In this document: positions 35,389 to 43,355 of the stretch, piece after piece
Layout of the letters: each line of letters opens with the position of its first letter
How positions within the stretch are numbered: position 1 is the first letter of the stretch
Assembly (NCBI GenBank): GCA_002869885.2
Contig: NEWR02000008.1
Coordinates: forward strand, 24,204 to 88,203
Source: Nitrospira sp. CG24C
Lineage (GTDB): Bacteria; Nitrospirota; Nitrospiria; Nitrospirales; Nitrospiraceae
Length of the DNA stretch: 64,000 nucleotides
Reading direction: 5' to 3'
Notes under the pieces: model-generated
Databases searched by the model: none
What the model was told of the DNA's origin: nothing
Seen by the model: only the letters and a program-made list of their open reading frames with translations
Program-made: the position numbers and the translations under genes

Positions 35389-35943
35389 CTATTGCACGAC
35401 GAAGTCCGTAAAGTAGGCGGCCCGCACAGCAGGTTTGGGAAGTAGGCTGTTGACCCGTTGCGTAATCTCATCGCGCAACTGGAACTTACCCTGAGGAGTG
35501 CGGATCGATGCCGCATCCTTGCTTGTCAGGAGGACAAGAATTGTGTCCCGTAATTGCGGGACACGGCTGGCGAGTTCGACCGAGGCGTCCGGACTCTCGA
35601 GCTCAAACTTCACAGTCAGTTTCAGATAGCGCACTTCCGGCGTATCGGCTAAGTTCACGATGAAGGGGTCAACATCGTAGATCGCGCCTGGCGCATTGAC
35701 TTTCGGAGCGTCATGTTTCGCTTCAGCCTCACTGTGCCCCGCCGCCTTTATAGCCGCCGCCTCTGCTTTCTGATCGTCGCCCCCATGCCCTCCGGCCATA
35801 AACTTAAAGAGCGCGAATGCCCCTCCAAGTCCCAGCACAAGGGTCCCTGCGACAATGATGATGACCATTTTCATCGGAATCCCCGCCGCAGCCTGCGCTG
35901 GAGCCGGCGTCTCCTCCGGCGGCTTGGTTTCTTTCTCTGCCAT
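35389..35943 (-). CDS. fliL: FliL, stator-associated basal-body protein
   Basis: From ATG 35943, with a strong ribosome site (GGAGGAGGC), the 184 residues have an N-terminal membrane helix (MKMVIIIVAGTLVLGLGGAFALFKF) and a periplasmic FliL domain (YDVDPFIVNLADTPEVRYLKLTVKFELE) ending in PAVRAAYFTDFVVQ. FliL supports stator function. A sigma-54-type promoter lies about 45 nt upstream, making this the likely first gene of a fliL-to-flhG unit. Confidence 0.95.
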   Translation of the reverse strand: MAEKETKPPEETPAPAQAAAGIPMKMVIIIVAGTLVLGLGGAFALFKFMAGGHGGDDQKAEAAAIKAAGHSEAEAKHDAPKVNAPGAIYDVDPFIVNLADTPEVRYLKLTVKFELESPDASVELASRVPQLRDTILVLLTSKDAASIRTPQGKFQLRDEITQRVNSLLPKPAVRAAYFTDFVVQ

Positions 35944-35988
35944 ATGTGCCTCCTCCAACAATCGAACCCTGTCGACGAACGTGAAGTT

Positions 35989-36004
35989 TGCAATGGCTAT
36001 GCCA
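35989..36004 (-). promoter_or_regulatory. Sigma-54 type promoter for fliL
   Basis: The minus strand reads TGGCATAGCCATTGCA: GG and GC are 10 nt apart, with TGGCA and TTGCA elements intact (consensus TGGCACG-N4-TTGCW). It lies about 45 nt upstream of the fliL start, and two sigma-54 activators are encoded nearby. Confidence 0.7.
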
Positions 36005-36118
36005 TCGGCAAAAAGATTCACACGAATGACGCATCCGCCACAAAAGGGCAATTGGCGTGTGAATACGATGGGCTGTGGCAGGAGAAACGGTGCGCGCCTC
36101 TGCCAGAGGCTTGACGAT

Positions 36119-36132
36119 GTCAAAATAATGAC
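36119..36132. promoter_or_regulatory. FleQ-like upstream activator site of fliL
   Basis: GTCAAAATAATGAC is a GTCA-N6-TGAC dyad matching 11 of 14 positions of the Pseudomonas FleQ box (GTCAATAAATTGAC). It lies 115 nt upstream of the sigma-54 promoter, a usual enhancer distance. Confidence 0.45.
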
Positions 36133-36182
36133 GCCTGCAATCGAATAGACAGGCGGCGTGGGAGAGAAAACATCAGCGATGT

Positions 36183-36268
36183 TCAGGCGAGAGGCACGGG
36201 GCCAGAGGCTAGAGGCGATCAGAAGGAATGTCTTCCCTCTAGCCCCTAGCCCCGTGCCTCTTGCCTAA
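36183..36268. repeat. 7-nt-period inverted array (CCCCTAG type)
   Basis: CCTCTAG, CCCCTAG, CCCCGTG, CCTCTTG in phase face AGAGGCACGGGGCCAGAGGC. This makes a long hairpin between flgE and the fliL promoter and could end flgE transcription. Confidence 0.7.
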
Positions 36269-36309
36269 CCAGTTGGTACGATTTCTCGGACTACCGTATG
36301 AATAGAGAG

Positions 36310-37536
36310 CTACCGCTTGAGATTCACCAGCTCTTGCAGCATCTCATCGCTCGTGGTAATAGCTCGGGAGTTCGCTTGAAATGCCCGCTGAGTGATGATC
36401 ATGTCGACGAATTCTTTACCGAGATCGACATTGGACTGCTCGATGGTTTGGGAAATGAGCCGTCCTAATCCATTGTTCAACGGCGCCCCTGCCAACGCCG
36501 CACCAGAGTCTACCGTTTCGGCGAATCCATTCGCACCTGAACGTACTAGGCCATTTGGATTCGTGAATCGGCTCAGAACGACTTGGGCAAGGGTTCTGGT
36601 TTGACCGTTGCTAAACTGCGCCACCACTCGACCTCCCGAATCGATCGACAAACTCTGAAACGACCCGGAGGTAAACCCATCCTGAGTTTGGTCGGTTAAA
36701 TTGGATGCAGACCCAAATTGCGTGATGGCTGAGAAATCCATGGCCACCGTCAGCGGCGTGGCCGCCCCGCCGGCGATAGGCAATGTAAATGTCTGCGCCC
36801 CGCCGCCTGTCAGTATGCCGCTCGAATTGAATACTAAGTCGGTCTGGGCCGTCGTGGCGCCGCCATCGATTTGAGAATGGAGGTTCCATGTGTTGGCCAC
36901 TGCGTCTTTTACGTAATACATCCGAAGCTGGTGCTGCGCTCCGAGTGTGTCGTAGACGGTGATGCCGTTTGAAAAGTTATACGTCGTGGCATCGGTCACG
37001 TCGAATGCGGCCGCTGGAACGGTAGAGCCAGCATTGAGGTTGGCCACCACAGCCGCGGTACTGGTTGCCTGTGGAGCGATTGTGGCTGTTGACAAGGTAA
37101 TATTTCCCACCGTTCCCAAGATGACCCCCGTCGCTGACGCTTGATAGCCCTGCAAGAATCGGCCGCTCGGGTCCACGATCTCTCCGAGGCTGTTCACTTT
37201 AAAATTGCCTGCACGGGAATAGGACGTCGTTCCCGTGTTATCGGCCAGCTGGAAAAACCCATTCCCATCGATCGCTAAGTCCAGGGTGTTCCCTGTATTC
37301 GAGAGAGAACCCTGGGTAAAACTCGTCTGTATATCGTTCAAAAATACGCCCAATCCAACCTGGCTAGTACTCGACCCACCGCCAAGCGAGGCTGAGACCA
37401 GATCGGCAAATGACGCATGGCTCGACTTAAACCCCACCGTCCCGACGTTTGCAATATTGTTCCCGATCACAGCCATGGCATTTCCATATGTATTGAGCCC
37501 GCTGACAGCCGAAAAGAGTGAAGTCAAAATTCCCAT
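36310..37536 (-). CDS. flgE: FlgE, flagellar hook protein
   Basis: From ATG 37536 the 408 residues start MGILTSLFSAVSGLNTYGNAMAVIGNNIANVGTVGFKSSHASFADLVSA and end IEQSNVDLGKEFVDMIITQRAFQANSRAITTSDEMLQELVNLKR, as hook proteins do. The middle is a variable Thr/Ala-rich hook domain. It follows flgD, its cap protein gene. The longer upstream frame reads non-coding sequence. Confidence 0.96.
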   Translation of the reverse strand: MGILTSLFSAVSGLNTYGNAMAVIGNNIANVGTVGFKSSHASFADLVSASLGGGSSTSQVGLGVFLNDIQTSFTQGSLSNTGNTLDLAIDGNGFFQLADNTGTTSYSRAGNFKVNSLGEIVDPSGRFLQGYQASATGVILGTVGNITLSTATIAPQATSTAAVVANLNAGSTVPAAAFDVTDATTYNFSNGITVYDTLGAQHQLRMYYVKDAVANTWNLHSQIDGGATTAQTDLVFNSSGILTGGGAQTFTLPIAGGAATPLTVAMDFSAITQFGSASNLTDQTQDGFTSGSFQSLSIDSGGRVVAQFSNGQTRTLAQVVLSRFTNPNGLVRSGANGFAETVDSGAALAGAPLNNGLGRLISQTIEQSNVDLGKEFVDMIITQRAFQANSRAITTSDEMLQELVNLKR

Positions 37537-37621
37537 GTTCCGTCTCCTTTGCTTATTGTAATGTCCCAATAATCGACTCGACTGTCCCGCTTTCGCCCGA
37601 TACAAGTCCCGCCTGCCCCGC

Positions 37622-37903
37622 CTACGCCTGTTGCACGTTTGGCTTCTGTGCCGTTGCAAGGCTGGACTCCTGTAACTCAACGCTCCGCTTCATCAAACTG
37701 ACGAGGTTGGTCATCTGACTCAATTGACTGAACTGCGCCGTCTGCGCAATGAAGTCCTGGTTTTCGAGAGGCTTGAGCGGATCCTGATACTTGAGCTGGG
37801 TGACGAGCAGCTTTAAGAACTCGTCCTGGCCGAGTTCTTTCGGTCCGGTGGCCGGCGTGGAGGGCGTGGCTGTTGAATTGTTTATCGCAGAAAAGTCGAT
37901 CAT
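37622..37903 (-). CDS. flgD: FlgD, minimal hook cap protein
   Basis: At 93 residues this is less than half the usual FlgD (~220-230). Only the N-terminal export/assembly region is present: [64 protein letters not shown]. The FlgD Ig/tudor-like domains are missing and the 85 nt before flgE contain no remnant of them. It is followed by flgE and preceded by fliK, so identity is firm; whether it is a natural short form or a truncation is open. Confidence 0.88.
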   Translation of the reverse strand: MIDFSAINNSTATPSTPATGPKELGQDEFLKLLVTQLKYQDPLKPLENQDFIAQTAQFSQLSQMTNLVSLMKRSVELQESSLATAQKPNVQQA

Positions 37904-37925
37904 GATGATGTCCTTTCGTTAAAAA

Positions 37926-38099
37926 GAGGTAATTACTCAGGTGTTCAGGCTGAAGGTCATGAATTATCTGGCAAAACACGAATCGCGCCATTCAACACCA
38001 TCTCGGTTTCTACGACCTTGGGTTCGAGAAGAGATGAATCCTCGTTGCGCAAGAAGCCTAACCCATAATAGCCTTCAGCCTATCTACCTGAGTCGTTGT
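37926..38099. repeat. CTTCAGCC-type inverted repeat, copy 6
   Basis: ACTCAGGTGTTCAGGCTGAAGG at the left faces GCCTTCAGCCTATCTACCTGAGT at the right, with about 115 nt of unrelated sequence between. It occupies the flgD-fliK gap. Confidence 0.65.
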
Positions 38100-38106
38100 T
38101 CCACGG

Positions 38107-39609
38107 CTAAGCAAACAGACTCAATGCACGCGGAAGCCGATGATCGGGCCGTTCGCGATCTTCGCCTTTCTGGTTGTGATCTCGCGATGCCGGCTGCTGG
38201 TCCGGCGCTTCACCGTTCCGTCGCGGCTGCCGATCCTGCAACGATTCTTGTTGGTTTCGCTGATCGATGTGTACCTGAAATTGCCCTAGTTCCAATCCGG
38301 TCTTGGCCAGACTTTGCTGAAGTTGATCCTGTCGCCCCATGAGTAATGCGCCGAGATCGTTTCGATCGGTGGTGAACTGTGTATGCACCATCTGATCTGT
38401 CATGGAGATCCGCACGCTGAGTGGACCTGAGTCATGAGAGGGCAGCTCCACATGGACGGACTGAACCTTTCCAGATGCCGAGGTCACGGCCGCCGAATGA
38501 TCTTCGCTGAGAAAGGCCTGTGTCATCTTGAGGCGATCTGCCGCCGGCGTCACGACGGACGCGCCCTCTCCCGGCGCCGATGACTGCGCCTGCATCGCCG
38601 ACGAGAATTGGCCATTGAAGGGCTGAGACTGATTTCCTCGCGTCACCGATTCGGGCGGCCCACTCTCACCGAAACGAAAAAAGGTTCCGTCTCCTGCTCC
38701 CTGTGCATCAGCCCCGAATGGGTCTTGTTCCCCTCCCTCGCTAACACCAATCACAGGGACCGATAGAGATTGACCAGTCAACGTGGTCTGTTGAGCCCCC
38801 TGCTCTTGGACCATCGCCAATGGCTGAACTCCTGCCGACAGACGCTCAAGAGATTGCCCCCCCACATTCACAGATGTGGCGGGAATTACAGTCTTCGCAC
38901 TCTGGTCCTCCATAACAGGAGTAAGCCCTTGATTGGTCATCAGGGAGCCCGGTGGGATCTTGGCTGGAAGAGTCACGTTACCTGACGATTGATCGAGGGG
39001 AGCAGGAGAAAGAGCGACTGGAATGCTGCGATCGTTTCGAATGGGTACTCCATCCGTAGTTCGAGCACCTTCTTGCCTCACAGCTGTCTCACCTGAACGA
39101 TCAAGATCGAGAACCGGCTGGGGCAGGGAATCGATGGAAGAGTCATTGGTTCTAGGCATGCGCGGATCGACCGGCGTAGGCTCCGATCTCATTGAGCGAA
39201 CGTCAGGGAGCGCAACGACAGTCACGCCATGCGGAAGGAGAGGAATCGATTCGACGTTCTGTAGTTGAATCTTTGTGGAGCCCTCTAAAGACTCAGCCTT
39301 GTCGGCCACTGGAGAAGCCGCCGCAGGAAGATCCTGCGCTGCGAAATACGACACGACTGCGATATCGCTCAATGCCGATCCAGTTGCATGGTCATCGGTT
39401 TCCATCGACGGAGCTGGTTCTATCGGGTCTTCGGGATTGGCGAGTAGAAGGAGCTGCGCATCTGATAAATTCCTGGCCACGTCCTTGAGAAGGACAGAAA
39501 ATGTTCCGCTCTGAGCGGATTGCAGAGACAGAGTGTCCTCGCTCAATGGGCTTGAATTCGTCGACACAGCAGAACAATCTGCAGGGGAAATAAGAAGTCC
39601 AATATCCAT
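38107..39609 (-). CDS. fliK: FliK, hook-length control protein
   Basis: From ATG 39609 (GTG 39639 is an alternative) the protein has 500 residues. The long N-terminal part is low-complexity and Ser/Pro/Gln-rich, as in FliK rulers. The C-terminal Flg_hook domain includes LPSHDSGPLSVRISMTDQMVHTQFTTDRNDLGALLMGRQDQLQQSLAKTGLELGQFQVHI, with a charged Gln/Arg tail. FliK measures the hook and triggers FlhB switching. It precedes flgD-flgE. Confidence 0.93.
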   Translation of the reverse strand: MDIGLLISPADCSAVSTNSSPLSEDTLSLQSAQSGTFSVLLKDVARNLSDAQLLLLANPEDPIEPAPSMETDDHATGSALSDIAVVSYFAAQDLPAAASPVADKAESLEGSTKIQLQNVESIPLLPHGVTVVALPDVRSMRSEPTPVDPRMPRTNDSSIDSLPQPVLDLDRSGETAVRQEGARTTDGVPIRNDRSIPVALSPAPLDQSSGNVTLPAKIPPGSLMTNQGLTPVMEDQSAKTVIPATSVNVGGQSLERLSAGVQPLAMVQEQGAQQTTLTGQSLSVPVIGVSEGGEQDPFGADAQGAGDGTFFRFGESGPPESVTRGNQSQPFNGQFSSAMQAQSSAPGEGASVVTPAADRLKMTQAFLSEDHSAAVTSASGKVQSVHVELPSHDSGPLSVRISMTDQMVHTQFTTDRNDLGALLMGRQDQLQQSLAKTGLELGQFQVHIDQRNQQESLQDRQPRRNGEAPDQQPASRDHNQKGEDRERPDHRLPRALSLFA

Positions 39610-39668
39610 AGTGCCGATCAACCCCTTCAACCTGTGCACAGAAAATCCGAATACTGGATCGGAGCATC

Positions 39669-39684
39669 TTCAAGCTCTATGCCA
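39669..39684 (-). promoter_or_regulatory. Possible sigma-54 type promoter upstream of fliK
   Basis: The minus strand reads TGGCATAGAGCTTGAA: a good -24 half, but the -12 half is TTGA instead of TTGC. It lies about 60 nt upstream of the fliK start. No FleQ-like dyad is visible near it. Confidence 0.25.
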
Positions 39685-39812
39685 TCTTGAAAATCGTCGG
39701 ATATGCCGATCGGCGTGGATTTGGCGCAGGGATCGAGGGCTAACGGAAGGATAATAGGGAAGAAGATGCAGGGTGCGCAGGCAAATATTTCCGTGTAATA
39801 GAATGAATCGGG

Positions 39813-40490
39813 CTACGGAGTGGCGAGAAGTTCTTCCGTCAACTTCGCCGCACGTTCGACTTTTACCTGAGCCAGAATCGCCCCGGCCGATTTCGTCTTA
39901 ACCAAACGAAGAATCTCCAGCGCTTTCCGGTCCGCCATTCGCTCGATTCGCGCAGCCGCCTCCTCGGCAGGCATACTTTCATACATTTTTGCCAGCTGCG
40001 CTAGCTGTTGCGCGCGAATGTCGCCTGGTCGTTTGCCCTGTGAAGCTTGTTGAACCAAGACCGCCTTCTCCTGCTCAAGGCGGCGTTTTTCTACCGCTTC
40101 GACTTTGGTCAATATCTGCTCAACCTCAGCTTTGAGAATCGCTAACTGCCCCTCTGCCGTCCGGACTGCTTTCTCGCGACGATCCAAATCCTGCTTCCGC
40201 TGCTGAAACATAGCAACTATTTCCTCCGGCACAACGAGAGCCGGTCCTTGAACCAGCTCTATATCCGACTCGGTTATTTCGTCTCCGGATTTTCCCATTG
40301 GTTCTGCCGGATCTGCCGATACCGGCTTTTTCGGCTCCACCCCCTGTTCGGCCGAAGCCTGGACGAGCTGGACCATCGTCCAGGCCATCGCGATGATCAC
40401 GGCAATCCCGACTCCGACTGCCCAGAGCCGACTGATCCATCCAGGATGCCCAAATTGAGTTGTGTTGTGTATCCGGCTTGTCTGGTTCAT
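39813..40490 (-). CDS. motE: MotE-like flagellar motor chaperone protein
   Basis: About 225 residues: an N-terminal membrane helix (LWAVGVGIAVIIAMAWTMVQLV), a long coiled coil (about residues 95-150) and a C-terminal MgtE-N/MotE-like helical repeat (AKMYESMPAEEAAARIERMADRKALEILRLVKTKSAGAILAQV). Such proteins follow fliJ in many flagellar clusters and aid MotB. The start is unclear: possible ATGs at 40490, 40499 and 40526 all lie inside a 9-nt-period repeat, and no Shine-Dalgarno is visible. Confidence 0.8.
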   Translation of the reverse strand: MNQTSRIHNTTQFGHPGWISRLWAVGVGIAVIIAMAWTMVQLVQASAEQGVEPKKPVSADPAEPMGKSGDEITESDIELVQGPALVVPEEIVAMFQQRKQDLDRREKAVRTAEGQLAILKAEVEQILTKVEAVEKRRLEQEKAVLVQQASQGKRPGDIRAQQLAQLAKMYESMPAEEAAARIERMADRKALEILRLVKTKSAGAILAQVKVERAAKLTEELLATP

Positions 40491-40568
40491 GTGGTTCATC
40501 TGGTTTGTTTTAATTATTTGGTTCATCTGGTTAGTTCGTTCAAGCAAACAAACCAGACAAACCAAATA
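40470..40568. repeat. 9-nt-period inverted repeat, copy 5 (overlaps motE start)
   Basis: Oriented opposite to most copies: the centre reads GGTTAGTTCGTTCAAGC. Units GGTTCATGT, GGTTCATCT, GGTTTGTTT face AAACAAACC, AGACAAACC. The potential motE start codons fall in it. Confidence 0.8.
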
Positions 40569-40592
40569 ACAATCTTGTTGGCGCTGCTGCGA

Positions 40593-41015
40593 TCACATCA
40601 CACTCATACGACGCGCCGCCTCATCCATTTCCATTTGATCGATTCTGTCTTGTACAAGCTGGCGCTGTTGGCGCATACGTTCAGCCAGACGATCGAGGGT
40701 GCGACGATCTTGCATGGCTTCGCGCAATTCATTCTGCTTCTGATCCCATGCCTTACTGAGCCGCGCTTCCTCCTGCCGGGCTTGCGCCAATAAGGCAGTC
40801 CCGGCCTGAAAGCGGGACTGCCACACCAGAAATTCATCCAGCGCCACTACTCCACAGGCCTTGGCCAGGTATGCGTCTGTCGTGAGTCTCATATGTTCAT
40901 CAAGCAGACGAGCGCGCGCTTCTGAATCTTGAAGTTCCTGGCGCAGTTGGAAGAGGTCCATCCGCGCGACCTCTTCCAACTGCGCCCGATAGCGCCGCAG
41001 CACATCGAGTTTCAT
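40593..41015 (-). CDS. fliJ: FliJ, export ATPase stalk protein
   Basis: This 140-residue protein is almost entirely coiled coil (LDVLRRYRAQLEEVARMDLFQLRQELQD to LAERMRQQRQLVQDRIDQMEMDEAARRMSVM), as in FliJ. FliJ sits in the FliI hexamer and links it to FlhA. Its start overlaps the fliI stop (ATGA), so the two are coupled. Confidence 0.93.
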   Translation of the reverse strand: MKLDVLRRYRAQLEEVARMDLFQLRQELQDSEARARLLDEHMRLTTDAYLAKACGVVALDEFLVWQSRFQAGTALLAQARQEEARLSKAWDQKQNELREAMQDRRTLDRLAERMRQQRQLVQDRIDQMEMDEAARRMSVM

Positions 41016-42319
41016 GCTGTCGCCTTTACCAGTGTAAGTAATTCTTGGATCGAGGAGCCCATCGAGACAGATTGCTCGATATCCTGACGAAGAAAAGCAT
41101 TGATGCCGTCTTGAGCTTTCACGGCTTTGTCTAGATCGCGGTTGGTGCCAGCCTTATAGGCGCCAAGCAGGATGAGATCCTCAGATTGTTGATACCGAGC
41201 CTGCAGCTCGATCATGGACCGAACTGCGGTATAGTGGTCGCGCCCCACAATGTCTTTCATCACCCGACTGGTACTGTTCAAGATGTCGATTGCCGGAAAA
41301 TGGTTGCGCGCGGCCAACTGCCTTGAGAGCACGATGTGGCCGTCCAGGATCGACCGAACCGTTTCTGCAATGGGGTCGGAGAGCTCGTCGCTCTCCATGA
41401 GAACCGTATAGAGCCCGGTGATCGCGCCTGAACCGGAGCCGGTTCCGACCCGTTCCAGAAGTTTGGGCAACATCGTAAAGACGGAGGGGGTATACCCCTT
41501 TGTGGTCGGCGGTTCCCCGATGGCGAGTCCGACTTCGCGTTGGCTATGGGCCAGACGGGTGAGAGAATCCATCATCAAGAGGACCTGCTTGCCGCAGTCG
41601 CGGAAATACTCCGCAATCGAGGTCGCAATCGACGCGCCTCGTAATCGCACGAGCGGTGGTTGGTCTGATGTCGCCACGATCACCACCGAGCGGCTGAGCG
41701 CCTCAGGAGTTAAGTCGCGCTCCAGAAATTCGTTAACTTCCCGCCCCCGTTCGCCGATGAAGGCGATGACATTCACGTCGGCTTTCGTGTAACGGCTGAT
41801 CATGCCAAGCAACACGCTCTTCCCGACACCGGAACTGGCAAAGATGCCGACCTTCTGACCACGGCCGCACGTCAGACAGGCGTTGATCGCCCGGATGCCC
41901 AAATCGAGCGGTTCAGCGATGCGCGTTCTCTTCAACGGATTGATCGGCGCGGCATGCAACGGATAGCGTTGTTCGGTCATGAGGGGACCGCGGCCATCCA
42001 ATGGCTCCCCAAGCCCGTTGAGCACACGACCGAGCAGTTGTGGGCCGACCGGAACCGAGGCACAGTGCCCTTTCATCAGCAGCCGGCTGCCTGGCCCAAT
42101 CCCGCGCATCTCACCGAGCGGCATCAGTAACACGCGGTCGCCGCGAAATCCCACTACCTCCGCCTGCACGATTCCCTCTCCATCTTCGCGCGTGACGTCG
42201 CACAGTTCCCCGACCGATGTCATGGGGCCATAGCCTTCGATCACAATCCCAACGGCCTGCGCCACACGCCCCGAGACCGCAAGAGGGTCTGTCTGTTCAA
42301 TGAGATCGACGAGATTCAC
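41012..42319 (-). CDS. fliI: FliI, flagellar export ATPase
   Basis: I place the start at GTG 42319 (ribosome site GAGGG), giving 435 residues beginning VNLVDLIEQTDPLAVSGRVAQAVG. Walker A is ASSGVGKS, followed by IGERGREVNEFLE, Walker B VLLMMDSLTR and GSGAITGLYTVLMESDELSDPIAE. FliI is an F1-beta-like ATPase that energises export. The start lies 23 nt inside the end of the REC-fliH gene. An ATG-started longer frame overlaps it further and lacks family support. Confidence 0.95.
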   Translation of the reverse strand: MNLVDLIEQTDPLAVSGRVAQAVGIVIEGYGPMTSVGELCDVTREDGEGIVQAEVVGFRGDRVLLMPLGEMRGIGPGSRLLMKGHCASVPVGPQLLGRVLNGLGEPLDGRGPLMTEQRYPLHAAPINPLKRTRIAEPLDLGIRAINACLTCGRGQKVGIFASSGVGKSVLLGMISRYTKADVNVIAFIGERGREVNEFLERDLTPEALSRSVVIVATSDQPPLVRLRGASIATSIAEYFRDCGKQVLLMMDSLTRLAHSQREVGLAIGEPPTTKGYTPSVFTMLPKLLERVGTGSGSGAITGLYTVLMESDELSDPIAETVRSILDGHIVLSRQLAARNHFPAIDILNSTSRVMKDIVGRDHYTAVRSMIELQARYQQSEDLILLGAYKAGTNRDLDKAVKAQDGINAFLRQDIEQSVSMGSSIQELLTLVKATA

Positions 42320-43355
42320 GATGCCCTCGCTTCTGTAGGGCCTCTCCGAGCCGCAGCAACTGCTGGTCCAGTGAGGCATCAACCAGTCGATTCGTCGATT
42401 GTACGACACAGCTTCCGCGCGAGAGAGACGAATCGCCTTCGACATGCATCGCAAAAGCCGGGGGCCGATCGCGGCACAACTCCGCGCGAGCCGCCTCTAG
42501 GACCGGGGCATCGGTGGGATGCGTTCGCACCGTGACGACCCCTGCCTCCCGAACCGTCGCCAGGGCCGACTTCAGCAATGCGGTCACGGCATCCTGACGT
42601 TCAATAATCGTGTCGCGCAGAATGCGTGTCGCCAGGCTGAAGGCTAGCGCCGTCACGTCATCTTCGATGGTCTGGTGCAGCGATGCTCGAGTGTCATCGA
42701 GTCGCCGAACTGCATCGGCCAAGAGCATCTGCTCCTGTCGTCTGGCTGCCGCGACTCGCGCGTCTGCTCGTCGTTCACCCTCAACGATACCTTGATCGTA
42801 GTCCGAGAGACTCTGATCGCCGACAAACCGATCGCCGGTGCCGAAATCAGTCAGCGCAAGACTGCGGCAGCGAACCCCCGAGGCGCGAATCACCGCCTGC
42901 TTGAGGACCGTATTCTCCGAACGCAGGTGATACAGATCAAGGAGGCGATTCACGGTCAGCTGTAGCGCTTCGACTTCGAACGGTTTCATCAGAAACTCCG
43001 CCGCTCCAGCCTTCATCGCCTGAACCGCGAGATCCACCGTGCCATATCCGGTCATCACCAGCCCCATCAGGCGGTGGTCGAGTTCACAGGCCTGCTGGAG
43101 CAGCGCGATGCCGTCTTGGTCCGGCAATTTAACGTCGGTGATCAAGAGCGAGACGGGAGACTCTTTCAATGATGCATAGGCTTCCCGTGCAGACCCGACC
43201 GCGCGCACACGATGCCCCGCCGATTGCAACAACTTCACTAATAGTTCCCTGATCGCCTCCTCATCGTCGACGACTAAGATCGAACTATTTCGTTGCCCAC
43301 TGGGGCTGGCGTATGGCTGGGCGACTGCCGACTGTCCATTCACAGCCTGTTCCAT
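42297..43355 (-). CDS. fliH: Receiver domain fused to FliH, export ATPase regulator
   Basis: The 352 residues form an unusual two-part protein. Residues 25-140 are a complete NtrC-type receiver: acid pair D30-D31, acceptor D74 (ITDVKLPD), T102 (MTGYG) and K124 (LMKPFE), followed by the helical linker seen in NtrC proteins. Residues about 185-352 are FliH: a coiled coil (GIVEGERRADARVAAARRQEQ), FSLATRILRDTII and GSCVVQSTNRLVDASLDQQLLRLGEAL. FliH binds and restrains FliI and tethers it to FliN. It lies exactly where fliH should be, one nt after fliG and overlapping fliI. All phosphorylation residues are present, so export may be tuned by phosphorylation; that is inference. Confidence 0.9.
   Translation of the reverse strand: MEQAVNGQSAVAQPYASPSGQRNSSILVVDDEEAIRELLVKLLQSAGHRVRAVGSAREAYASLKESPVSLLITDVKLPDQDGIALLQQACELDHRLMGLVMTGYGTVDLAVQAMKAGAAEFLMKPFEVEALQLTVNRLLDLYHLRSENTVLKQAVIRASGVRCRSLALTDFGTGDRFVGDQSLSDYDQGIVEGERRADARVAAARRQEQMLLADAVRRLDDTRASLHQTIEDDVTALAFSLATRILRDTIIERQDAVTALLKSALATVREAGVVTVRTHPTDAPVLEAARAELCRDRPPAFAMHVEGDSSLSRGSCVVQSTNRLVDASLDQQLLRLGEALQKRGHRESRRSH

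Larger units (their letters stand above)
35944..36309. other. Regulatory intergenic region between flgE and fliL
   Basis: The 366-nt gap contains a sigma-54-type promoter (35989-36004), a FleQ-like dyad (36119-36132) and a heptamer inverted repeat (36183-36268). No gene is seen. Confidence 0.6.
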
